From the NCBI GenBank assembly GCA_949440065.1, contig CASRZP010000075.1, positions 1 to 5,914 of the forward strand: a DNA stretch of 5,914 bases. The letters run 5' to 3'. The notes beneath the pieces were generated by a model. The model did not search any database, had not been told where the DNA came from, and saw only the letters and a program-made list of their open reading frames with translations. The translations under genes and the position numbers were made by a program. This document shows positions 1 through 5,909 of this stretch, in pieces. How positions within the stretch are numbered: the stretch's first letter is position 1; each line of letters starts with the position of its first letter. The stretch comes from an uncultured Bacilli bacterium. GTDB taxonomy: Bacteria; Bacillota_I; Bacilli_A; RF39; UBA660.

Positions 1-23
1 AAAAAGAACAAGAATTTCTTCTC

Positions 24-50
24 ATCCTTATGTAATAAGGGTTTTACTTT
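24..50 (+). terminator. Possible weak terminator hairpin at left edge
   Basis: CCTTAT (26-31) and ATAAGG (35-40) form a perfect 6-bp stem around a 3-nt loop. It extends to 8 pairs with one T-G wobble, and a T-rich stretch (42-50) follows on the plus strand. This could end a plus-strand gene lying left of the window. A plus-strand frame open from base 1 stops at 52-54 and another at 73-75, but neither short peptide is recognisable. The stem is short and may be chance in AT-rich DNA. Confidence 0.25.
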
Positions 51-58
51 ATAAGCTA

Positions 59-68
59 CCCCCCCCCC
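59..68. repeat. Poly-C homopolymer tract (10 C)
   Basis: Ten consecutive C residues interrupt otherwise very AT-rich sequence. They lie 14 bases beyond the transposase stop codon (83-85). On the transposase strand this is a run of ten G just downstream of the gene. It is outside any recognised coding region, so a phase-variation role has no visible target here. It may mark the end of the insertion element, slipped-strand expansion, or a sequencing or assembly length error. Confidence 0.8.
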
Positions 69-82
69 TGGTTAACGGAAAA

Positions 83-787
83 TTAATTTTTTGCATAACG
101 ACACCTCTTAAATTGATTATAGCACGACAATATTGCTTGGCATATTTTTTTGCAACAAGTTTTGCAAAAAATTTCTGCATTGACAAAAATTGACGTATTT
201 TTTTTACTCCTTTCTTCCTCTATTTCTAACAATTCTAGTATTTCCTCTACTGATTTCATATTACATGCTCTTCTAATATTTGATGTACTGAAATATAGTG
301 CCACTTCAACGGTTACCATTCTTTTTCCACACACACTAAAACTGCTAAGACCTCCTTTTGTTTTCATTGTGCCTTGGCTATGTTCGCTTGTTTGCATACG
401 CTTTCCAATTAGCTCATCATCTAATTTTAAATATATCCTTAAAACTGACTTTGTTACCATTTTTCCTCTCGGGCTACGATGAGGTTTTCTTTTACCTTTC
501 GGATACAGTACGTTTTGACTTTCTTTCATCGATACTTCTCGATATTCACCTTTTGTGCATAGATTCTTACAATTTTTACATGCTATTTTATTAGCATATC
601 TTATTGCTCCTGTTTTTCGATTCGTACTCTTCTTCGTTAATCTCTCTCCCTGCGGACAATATACTATTTTTATATTTCTATCTTTTACAAATATTTTGTT
701 TTTTATTGCTTTTTCCCTTATTTCTTCTGTTGTTCTTGTTTCTTCTTCTGGTTCTTCTATCTCTCCATTTGGATTGGTTACAATAAA
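83..787 (-). pseudogene. 5'-truncated IS1182-like DDE transposase (C-terminal half)
   Basis: The frame is open from a stop at 788-790 down to TAA at 83-85, giving 234 codons with no plausible start near the upstream end. An internal ATG at 527-529 could start 148 residues, but coding similarity continues upstream of it, so that start is not the native one. Reading from the upstream end there is an acidic linker (many Glu), then a cysteine cluster: YCPQGE, ACKNCKN and a further Cys in NLCTKG. Next come a basic stretch and the block KRMQTSEHSQGTMK, where the Glu (about codon 135) fits the last acidic residue of the DDE triad. It ends with SNIRRACNM. This order matches the C-terminal half of IS1182-type transposases (DDE_Tnp_1_6 type), in which EHPFGTIK and YNLRRAINI are the usual forms. 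Full-length members are roughly 450-550 residues, so the N-terminal DNA-binding part and the first two catalytic Asp are missing. It should be inactive. The family is recognised from motifs and was not confirmed by a search. Confidence 0.8.
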
Positions 788-792
788 TTAGA

Positions 793-1281
793 CAGAAAAA
801 ATGTGGACATGATAAAATTATTTGTGATAATTACAGTATTTTTGATCTTAATGAGATTTATGACAGTTATAATTTTCATTCCTCAACAACATAGCGATTA
901 AATAAGTATTTAAAAGAAGTTTATATTAATTATGGAGATAACTATTTGTTCTATTCAACTCACAAAGTAATGTATTTTAGAAATAGCATAAACAAATTAA
1001 TTAATAAATTAGTATTGAAAATCAGAATAAAATATCCATCTAATTTCAAAAGTAAATATCGTCCACATTCATTTAGACATTCGAAAGCAACACACCTTTA
1101 TAATAATGGCACTCCACTTTTATCTATGAAAGAGTTTCTTGGGCATAGTTCTTTAGCTTCAACAGAAATATATGCCACACCCAACAGTAAAAAACAAAGG
1201 CAAGAAATACTTAAGAATGCTGAACAAATTAATAGTAAAAATAAATATAATAATCATAAAAAGGATAATTTAGAAAATTGA
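793..1281 (+). pseudogene. Tyrosine recombinase/integrase remnant (C-terminal catalytic part)
   Basis: The clear part runs from about 895 to the TGA at 1279-1281. It contains PHSFRHSKATHL (the H-x-x-R box, His at 1066-1068), then KEFLGHSSLASTEIYA with the LGH histidine and the Tyr nucleophile. These are the last catalytic motifs of XerC/D-like integrases. The wording (RHSKA, FLGHSS, TTEIYA-like) recalls the Tn554 TnpA/TnpB and recombinase-in-trio group, though that assignment is from memory. An open start can be placed only at TTG 946, but the same frame upstream (RLNKYLKEVYINYGDNYLFYS) still looks like integrase. It is cut by TAG at 892-894, which a single C-to-T change from CAG (Gln) would explain. 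The first catalytic Arg, the beta-strand Lys and the whole N-terminal core-binding domain are missing. A Lys/Asn-rich tail ends the protein. It is almost certainly inactive. The upstream limit of homology, somewhere between about 787 and 895, is uncertain. Confidence 0.8.
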
Positions 1282-1323
1282 TTGAAGAATAACATGAATT
1301 AGCAAAATATTCTACATAAATAT

Positions 1324-1356
1324 AAAAAAGATGGACATCAACTTCGTCCACCTTTT
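1324..1356 (-). terminator. Rho-independent terminator of sspA
   Basis: Arms at 1326-1336 and 1346-1356 pair over 11 positions around a 9-nt loop. On the minus-strand RNA all pairs form, with one G-U wobble, and a U-rich run follows. On the plus strand the wobble becomes an A-C mismatch, so the element is tuned to minus-strand transcription. It lies 13 bases past the sspA stop codon and would also end any read-through from thiI. Confidence 0.85.
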
Positions 1357-1369
1357 CGTTCGATTCTAA

Positions 1370-1591
1370 TTACTTGCTTTGGTTGTTATAAGATCCACTA
1401 ATTTGGTTCATTCCGTTTTGAACTAAACGTTTAGTGATTTCACCACCTACTGATCCGTTTGCACGAGCAGTAGCATCAGGTCCTAAATTAACACCGAATT
1501 CGTTAGCGATTTCATATTTCATTCTTTCGATTGCTTGTTTAGCACCAGGAACTCTCATTTTCATTGAATTGTTGTTGTTTGAGTTATTCAT
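1370..1591 (-). CDS. sspA: Alpha/beta-type small acid-soluble spore protein
   Basis: This is a 73-residue protein that binds and saturates DNA in the forespore and dormant spore, protecting it from UV and heat. It is degraded at germination by the protease GPR to supply amino acids. An Asn-rich N-terminus is followed by the two family signatures. The first, around VPGAKQAIERMKYEIANEFGVNLG (residues 14-37), is split as VPGAKQAIERMK and EIANEFGVNLG and holds the GPR site (expected cut after Ala29). The second is RANGSVGGEITKRLV (about residues 43-57). In Bacillus SspA the residue after the cut is Ser; here it is Asn30. The ATG at 1589-1591 is chosen because the ribosome binding site sits 8 bases upstream; a GTG at 1598-1600 overlaps that site and cannot be the start. 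It is monocistronic, with its own sporulation-type promoter and terminator. Position next to thiI matches Bacillus sspA, so that symbol is used, though other paralogues (sspB-D) are nearly identical in sequence. Confidence 0.95.
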   Translation of the reverse strand: MNNSNNNNSMKMRVPGAKQAIERMKYEIANEFGVNLGPDATARANGSVGGEITKRLVQNGMNQISGSYNNQSK

Positions 1592-1597
1592 TTGTTT

Positions 1598-1605
1598 CAC
1601 CTCCT
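1598..1605 (-). promoter_or_regulatory. Strong ribosome binding site of sspA
   Basis: The minus strand reads AGGAGGTG, a full match to the anti-Shine-Dalgarno complement. There are 8 bases between AGGAGG and the ATG at 1591. The site contains the GTG that would otherwise be an in-frame upstream start, so it decides the start codon. Confidence 0.9.
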
Positions 1606-1614
1606 ATACATTTA

Positions 1615-1643
1615 TAGAATGTGAAAAAAGTGAAATTTCATAC
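1615..1643 (-). promoter_or_regulatory. Sigma-G/sigma-F-type forespore promoter of sspA
   Basis: On the minus strand a GTATG -35 (1639-1643) and a CATTCTA -10 (1615-1621) are separated by 17 bases. They fit the Bacillus sigma-G pattern GHATR, about 17-18 bases, CATNHTA. Transcription would start near 1608, only a few bases before the ribosome binding site. This fits forespore-only expression of a SASP gene. No convincing sigma-A promoter is present in the 76-base gap after thiI. A perfect 10-bp palindrome (1631-1640) overlaps the -35 edge but is probably incidental. Confidence 0.8.
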
Positions 1644-1667
1644 AAACTTTTTAATGGAAATTTTTAC

Positions 1668-2855
1668 CTATAACAAATTTTCGTATTTACTCTTATCTTC
1701 TATCGTAATAGGAAATACCAAAATATTTTCTATTGCTTTTTCGATCATCGCTTCATAATCAAATTTTTCTTCATTTTTTAAGCATTCATCAAGTACTGGA
1801 TTAATTACTGGATGTTTAGGAACAAAGACAGTACAGCAATCTTCATAAGGTAAAATACTTGTCTCATAAGTATCAATTTTTTTTGCGATATCAATAATTT
1901 CTAATTTATCTAAACAAGCAACTGGACGAATTACTGGCATATTGGTAACTTCATTGATTACAGCCATACTGTTTAGCGTTTGACTAGCTACTTGTCCAAT
2001 GGACTCACCATTAATAATCGCCATCGCTTTATGTTTTTTACATAATCTATCCATAATTCGATACATCATTCGTCGCATAATGGTAATACAATACTCACTG
2101 TTTCCCTTTTGATAAATGGCCTCTTGAATTTCGGTAAAAGGTACAACATACAAAGTAATTTTATTTTTATATTTGGCTAATTTTCTAGTTAATGTTATCA
2201 CTTTTTCTCTAGCTTCTAGACTAGTATGAGGAATGGCTTCAAAATAAACAGCATCCACTTTTATCCCACGTTTTAGTGCTAAGTATATAGCAACAGGTGA
2301 ATCAATTCCTCCACTTAACATCGCTAGTGACTTAGGTTGAGTTCCCACAGGATATCCACCGAGACCTTTAATGGAGTTAGTGTATAAATACGTATAATCT
2401 TTACATAACTCTACTTGAAAAAGAACTTCTGGATGATGTACATCTACTTTTTTTCCTTTTAAATTTTTTAACACCACACCACCGAGGTAACGTGATAGTT
2501 CCATACTATCCATAGGAAACATTTTATCACTTCGTTTTACTTCGATTTTAAACGTAGTAAATTCTTCATTTTTTAACATCGTTAACATTTCACTTTGCAT
2601 ATCTTCTAATATGGATGGAACTTTGTATGCCACATGATAGGCATGTATCCCAAAAACTTCATTAATTTTTTCTAAAATCGAGGTTAAATTCTCTTCATCA
2701 AAGGTAATCGTCATTCGAGATAAATCTTTTTTTATGACAATAGGATAATTTTTTAATTTTGTCTTAATATTTTCTGTTAATGTGTGTACAAAAAAATTAC
2801 GATTTCCCTTTTTAGTCGTTAATTCTCCATATTTAATTAAAATTACTTTCTCCAT
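1668..2855 (-). CDS. thiI: tRNA 4-thiouridine synthase ThiI (no rhodanese domain)
   Basis: ThiI is a cytoplasmic enzyme that adenylates U8 of tRNA with ATP and replaces its oxygen with sulfur, giving 4-thiouridine, a near-UV sensor. In some bacteria ThiI also takes part in thiamine thiazole sulfur transfer. The 395 residues show an N-terminal ferredoxin-like part opening with ILIKYGELTTKKGNR, a THUMP domain to about residue 165, the linker GGYPVG, and then a PP-loop ATPase with the P-loop SGGIDS (181-186). Further family motifs are GESIGQVASQTLNSM (283-297) and EDCCTVFVPKHP (338-349). The adjacent Cys340-Cys341 occupies the region of the catalytic Cys of the E. coli PP-loop domain. The C-terminal rhodanese domain of enterobacterial ThiI is absent, as in Bacillus, so sulfur must come directly from a desulfurase. 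Its ATG shares one base with the stop codon of the desulfurase gene, and its own ribosome binding site is weak (GTAGG), implying translational coupling. Confidence 0.97.
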   Translation of the reverse strand: MEKVILIKYGELTTKKGNRNFFVHTLTENIKTKLKNYPIVIKKDLSRMTITFDEENLTSILEKINEVFGIHAYHVAYKVPSILEDMQSEMLTMLKNEEFTTFKIEVKRSDKMFPMDSMELSRYLGGVVLKNLKGKKVDVHHPEVLFQVELCKDYTYLYTNSIKGLGGYPVGTQPKSLAMLSGGIDSPVAIYLALKRGIKVDAVYFEAIPHTSLEAREKVITLTRKLAKYKNKITLYVVPFTEIQEAIYQKGNSEYCITIMRRMMYRIMDRLCKKHKAMAIINGESIGQVASQTLNSMAVINEVTNMPVIRPVACLDKLEIIDIAKKIDTYETSILPYEDCCTVFVPKHPVINPVLDECLKNEEKFDYEAMIEKAIENILVFPITIEDKSKYENLL

Positions 2856-3991
2856 TAGTGTAACCTACTTTCAAATTCTAATTCATGGTAACTTTCATCC
2901 AATGCTTTTAGAAAATACTCTAATTCTTCTTTTGTTGTCAAATGCGAAATGCTAATTCTAAGAGAACTCGATGATATTTGCTCATCTTTTTTTAAGGCTT
3001 TTAAAGCACTAGATACTTTTTGATTAGATGAACATGCTGTTTTAGTGGATATATACACTTCCTTTTCTGATAAGGCGTGCAACATTGTCTCAGGTTTTAT
3101 CCCAATGATACTGATATTGATAATATGAGGAATAGAATATTCGTTACTATTTATGATAATGTAGGACATTTTTTGTAACTTTTTCAACAAAAAATCATGT
3201 AATCCTTGTACTTTTTTAACATTAACGTCAAGACTTTCTATCGCTAAACGTAACGCCTTCGCGCAACTTGCCATAAGGGCTAAAGCTGGTGTACCACTAC
3301 GATATTCACTCTGACTTTTTCCTCCATGAATTAAAGGTGTTAACAAAATTGCATTTTTTTTCACTAAAACACCTATTCCTTTTAACCCATAAAATTTATG
3401 GGCACTAAAGCTAAACAAATCAATATTTTCTAAATCTACAGCAATTTTTCCCACTGCTTGCGTTCCATCTACATGAAATATGGCTTTTGAATGTTCATGA
3501 ATGATTTTTCCTAATTCGCTTACATCTTGTTTTATTCCTAATTCACTATTTACCATATTAATAGACACAATACTAGGATCATTTTTTAATTTTTTTAATA
3601 AATCTTCTTTATCTATTTTACCATATTCATCAAGGGCAATGAAGTCTATTTGATATCCTAGCTCTTCTAAAAAAGGAATTTGTGATTCAATACTAGAATG
3701 TTCTAATTCAGTAGTTAATATGTACTTATTCCGTTTAGGATACGCGAAAACCACCCCTAAAATAGCCAAATTATTCGCTTCAGATGCACCTGATGTAAAA
3801 ATCACTTCGCTAGCTTGCACTTTCAAAATACGAGCAACTTGTTCTACTGCTGTCTCCATCAACTTTTTACTTTCAAGTCCTAAATAATGAAGCGAATTTG
3901 CATTACCAATAAATTCTTTCGTTACTTGATTAAACGTATCCAATACTTCCTTTTTTACTGGTGTTGTTGCACTATAATCTAAATATACCAA
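2855..3991 (-). CDS. nifZ: IscS/NifS-like cysteine desulfurase (NifZ type)
   Basis: This is a class V aminotransferase-fold, PLP-dependent enzyme that removes sulfur from L-cysteine to give alanine and an enzyme-bound persulfide. The 378 residues show YLDYSATTP at the N-terminus, TSGASEANN (66-74), His98 in ELEHSS, Asp175 and Gln178 in HVDGTQA, the PLP lysine Lys199 in SFSAHKFYG, the RSGTP phosphate-binding loop (231-235), and the active Cys320 in KTACSS. All key residues are intact. The start is a TTG (3989-3991), supported by GAGGTG 5 bases upstream and by alignment of the YLDYSATTP start; the only nearby ATG is out of frame. It overlaps thiI by one base (TAATG), and pairing with a rhodanese-less ThiI suggests a dedicated sulfur donor for 4-thiouridine, as for B. 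subtilis NifZ. A wider role in Fe-S assembly cannot be excluded from sequence. The name iscS is a common alternative. Confidence 0.95.
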   Translation of the reverse strand: MVYLDYSATTPVKKEVLDTFNQVTKEFIGNANSLHYLGLESKKLMETAVEQVARILKVQASEVIFTSGASEANNLAILGVVFAYPKRNKYILTTELEHSSIESQIPFLEELGYQIDFIALDEYGKIDKEDLLKKLKNDPSIVSINMVNSELGIKQDVSELGKIIHEHSKAIFHVDGTQAVGKIAVDLENIDLFSFSAHKFYGLKGIGVLVKKNAILLTPLIHGGKSQSEYRSGTPALALMASCAKALRLAIESLDVNVKKVQGLHDFLLKKLQKMSYIIINSNEYSIPHIINISIIGIKPETMLHALSEKEVYISTKTACSSNQKVSSALKALKKDEQISSSSLRISISHLTTKEELEYFLKALDESYHELEFESRLH

Positions 3992-3994
3992 AGT

Positions 3995-4002
3995 CCCACC
4001 TC
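3995..4002 (-). promoter_or_regulatory. Ribosome binding site fixing the TTG start of the desulfurase gene
   Basis: The minus strand reads GAGGTGGG, with 5 bases between GAGGTG and the TTG at 3991. No in-frame ATG gives the conserved YLDYSATT N-terminus, so this site decides an unusual start. Confidence 0.75.
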
Positions 4003-4016
4003 ATTTCTACTAGCCT

Positions 4017-4025
4017 AGTATAACA
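4017..4025 (-). promoter_or_regulatory. Extended -10 promoter of the desulfurase-thiI operon
   Basis: The minus strand reads TGTTATACT, a TATACT -10 (4017-4022) with the TG dinucleotide one base upstream. No good -35 is seen at 16-18 bases, where the DNA is the arm and T-run of the ezrA terminator. Extended -10 promoters can work without a -35. Transcription would start near 4010, giving a leader of about 19 bases. Confidence 0.55.
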
Positions 4026-4027
4026 CG

Positions 4028-4060
4028 AAAAAAGAAAAGAAACACCATTTTTCTTTTCCT
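4028..4060 (-). terminator. Rho-independent-like terminator of ezrA
   Basis: On the minus strand GAAAAGAAA and TTTCTTTTC (plus-strand 4050-4058 and 4034-4042) form a perfect 9-bp stem around a 7-nt loop. It can extend by two weaker pairs, and six T residues (4028-4033) follow. The stem begins about 10 bases after the ezrA stop codon. It is poor in G-C pairs, so termination may be partial and allow some read-through into the desulfurase gene. Confidence 0.65.
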
Positions 4061-4068
4061 AATTCACT

Positions 4069-5784
4069 TTATTTTTCATATAGTTCCATTAATTTATGTT
4101 CAAATCCTGGCTCTATTTTTTTCATTCCATCAAGTACTAAACTTAAAGCATTTCGGTATTCACCTTTGTAAAAAGAACGTTCTGCTTTATCTAATACTTG
4201 ATCAATTTGCACATAACTTCTTCGGTAGCGATTGCTATAAATGATAGCTTGCTCTACTAATTTCGCATCATGTACAAGATCAGTCGTTGTTTTATATAGT
4301 TTTAACACTAAATCCCTTGCTGTATCTACTCTAGTATTTAGTGTTTTAATCGCAATAGGTTTACGATTTAATTCCTTAACAATTTCATCTACTGCTTCAC
4401 TTGCTTCTTCTAATTCCACATAATAATGTTCTAAAATAGCAGGCATCTTAATCGAACGAGGTAACATTTTACAATTATTTAATATCTCTTTAAACTCTTT
4501 TAGTTGTTCCTTTGCTCTTAATTCATCTTCATACAAACTACCTAATGACTTTAACGATAAGTCTAACTTTTCTTCTAAATCTTTTAATTTTTTGGTTAAT
4601 TCTTCTAACTTGTAATGGGCTTTAGAAAAAGGTTGATTTAATAGTTCTACTTCATTAATAATGACATCATACTCTTTATTAATCTTAGCTAACGATTTTT
4701 TTACTTTTCCTAGTCCTGTTAAATCTTTTTCCGTTAAATCATACATCTTCTTAATATCTTCTAATTGCGAATGAATACCGTCCACAATATGGTTGACATT
4801 TTCTAACTTTATAGACAAATCTTTTTTTATTTCTTCAAATACTTTTTTCGATAAAATTTCTTTTTCAAAATCATAAAATAAAGAGTCTAAATAATCTAAC
4901 ATTGTTTTTAATTCAAACATACAGTCTTCTAAGTTTAATACTTTTATCCTATCTAAAATAGAATTTGTATTTTGGACTGTTTGCTCGATATTATATTCCA
5001 CTTTTAAATACGCTAAAGGGTAATTTTTCTTTATCATATCTTGATAATTTTCTTCCACTTGCTCGATTCGTTTAGGAATTAAATGTTTAGCAAGTAAAAT
5101 CAAATCAGGTACTTCATCAATCACTACTTCCATATGTTCTAACATCGTTTCTAAGGCATGAACGATATGGACTACTTCGCTATATTCATTATTTTCCATC
5201 GCATTTTCAAAATCCGAAAAGCGTTTTTCAATCGTTTCTAACTGAAGTTCAATCATTTCACTAACTTCATCGTAACTTTCCTTATTTTTTTGAAATTCTT
5301 GACTTAATTCTCGATACTTAGCTTTTAATTTTGTTACCATATTGCGATATTTTTCATCACTTAACGTAATTTCTCTAACTTCATCTAATAAACGATTCGC
5401 TTGACTTTTAATTTTATAAATTTCTAATTCTGCTTGGGCTAGTTTTTCTTGAAAACTATGATAATTTTTTTGATCTACTTCTAAATCTAACTCCACGATC
5501 ATATCCGTTAATTGATTTAATTCTACATCTTTAATATAATCAAATTGTTCTTGCCATTTTTGTACTTTTTCTTCCATCTTTTCATTTTTTATAATGGCTT
5601 CTGCTTTGGATAATTCTGATAAAACAGGAGTACTAGCAATCAAATTTTTTTCAATTTCTATTTTCGTAATCTCATTTTTTAATTTTTTTAATCTTCGACG
5701 TTGTAAGATAATAACTACCCCTACACATAAAATCAAACCAATGATAATAAAGGTAATCATTAATAACGTTGCCCCTTGCTCCAT
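4069..5784 (-). CDS. ezrA: Septation ring formation regulator EzrA
   Basis: EzrA is a membrane-anchored cell-division protein of low-GC Gram-positives. It limits FtsZ polymerisation away from midcell, takes part in the divisome and helps recruit penicillin-binding proteins. The 571 residues (B. subtilis EzrA is 562) show a short outside N-terminus, one transmembrane helix at about residues 6-28, a basic cytoplasmic flank (QRRRLKKLK), and then an almost entirely helical, Lys/Glu-rich body of spectrin-like coiled-coil repeats. The most conserved stretch is near the C-terminus: EQAIIYSNRYRRSY (about 511-524) matches the region of the QNR patch needed for midcell localisation, followed by YKGEYRNAL and KKIEPG (555-560). 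The start ATG has GAGGGG 6 bases upstream. It has its own promoter and terminator and is not in the operon of the downstream desulfurase gene. The order relative to thiI and sspA is that of Bacillus, without the intervening braB. Confidence 0.97.
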   Translation of the reverse strand: MEQGATLLMITFIIIGLILCVGVVIILQRRRLKKLKNEITKIEIEKNLIASTPVLSELSKAEAIIKNEKMEEKVQKWQEQFDYIKDVELNQLTDMIVELDLEVDQKNYHSFQEKLAQAELEIYKIKSQANRLLDEVREITLSDEKYRNMVTKLKAKYRELSQEFQKNKESYDEVSEMIELQLETIEKRFSDFENAMENNEYSEVVHIVHALETMLEHMEVVIDEVPDLILLAKHLIPKRIEQVEENYQDMIKKNYPLAYLKVEYNIEQTVQNTNSILDRIKVLNLEDCMFELKTMLDYLDSLFYDFEKEILSKKVFEEIKKDLSIKLENVNHIVDGIHSQLEDIKKMYDLTEKDLTGLGKVKKSLAKINKEYDVIINEVELLNQPFSKAHYKLEELTKKLKDLEEKLDLSLKSLGSLYEDELRAKEQLKEFKEILNNCKMLPRSIKMPAILEHYYVELEEASEAVDEIVKELNRKPIAIKTLNTRVDTARDLVLKLYKTTTDLVHDAKLVEQAIIYSNRYRRSYVQIDQVLDKAERSFYKGEYRNALSLVLDGMKKIEPGFEHKLMELYEK

Positions 5785-5790
5785 TTACAT

Positions 5791-5796
5791 CCCCTC
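5791..5796 (-). promoter_or_regulatory. Ribosome binding site of ezrA
   Basis: The minus strand reads GAGGGG, 6 bases upstream of the ATG at 5784. It supports the chosen start, which places the transmembrane helix five residues from the N-terminus, as usual for EzrA. Confidence 0.75.
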
Positions 5797-5817
5797 ATAT
5801 TCACTTAGTATACATTC

Positions 5818-5846
5818 ATTTTATCATATAAGGAATAGTATTTCAA
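5818..5846 (-). promoter_or_regulatory. Sigma-A-type promoter of ezrA
   Basis: On the minus strand a TTGAAA -35 (5841-5846) and a TAAAAT -10 (5818-5823) are separated by exactly 17 bases, and the -10 is preceded by TG plus one base. Transcription would start near 5811, giving a leader of about 27 bases. A second possible -10, TATACT (5807-5812), lies closer to the gene but has no matching -35. Confidence 0.75.
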
Positions 5847-5900
5847 TTTTTTTAACAGATTTTCAGAGAAAAAGAGTAAAAATTTTTCACAATAAAAATT

Positions 5901-5909
5901 TGATATAAT
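5901..5909 (+). promoter_or_regulatory. Extended -10 promoter of a divergent gene beyond the right edge
   Basis: The plus strand reads TGATATAAT, a consensus TATAAT (5904-5909) with the TG extension. A/T tracts lie upstream (5867-5899), but there is no clear -35. Only five bases follow before the window ends, so the gene it would serve is not seen. A divergent neighbour of ezrA is the natural reading. Confidence 0.5.

Noticed and set aside
83..529. A free-standing 148-residue gene starting at ATG 529
   Set aside because: Transposase similarity, including the CPQGE and CKNC cysteine cluster, continues in the same frame upstream to about 787, so this is the tail of a broken larger gene.
150..791. 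Several overlapping plus-strand open frames rich in Phe, Leu, Ser and Ile
   Set aside because: They are antisense shadows of the minus-strand transposase fragment. The T-rich complement of Lys/Glu codons gives hydrophobic-looking peptides, and no family motifs or convincing ribosome binding sites are present.
1631..1640. Perfect 10-bp palindrome TGAAATTTCA as a possible operator
   Set aside because: Short AT-rich palindromes are common at this composition, and the overlap with the sspA -35 edge is explained by the promoter itself.
1434..1673. Plus-strand open frame of 79 codons opposite sspA
   Set aside because: It is antisense to a clear SASP gene and its promoter, with no recognisable motifs.
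4241..4423. Plus-strand open frame of 60 codons inside ezrA
   Set aside because: It is an antisense shadow of the conserved ezrA coding sequence.
5594..5908. Plus-strand open frame of 104 codons at the right end
   Set aside because: It is antisense to the ezrA N-terminus and runs through the ezrA promoter and Shine-Dalgarno. Its composition reflects the complement of a Lys/Ile-rich sequence.
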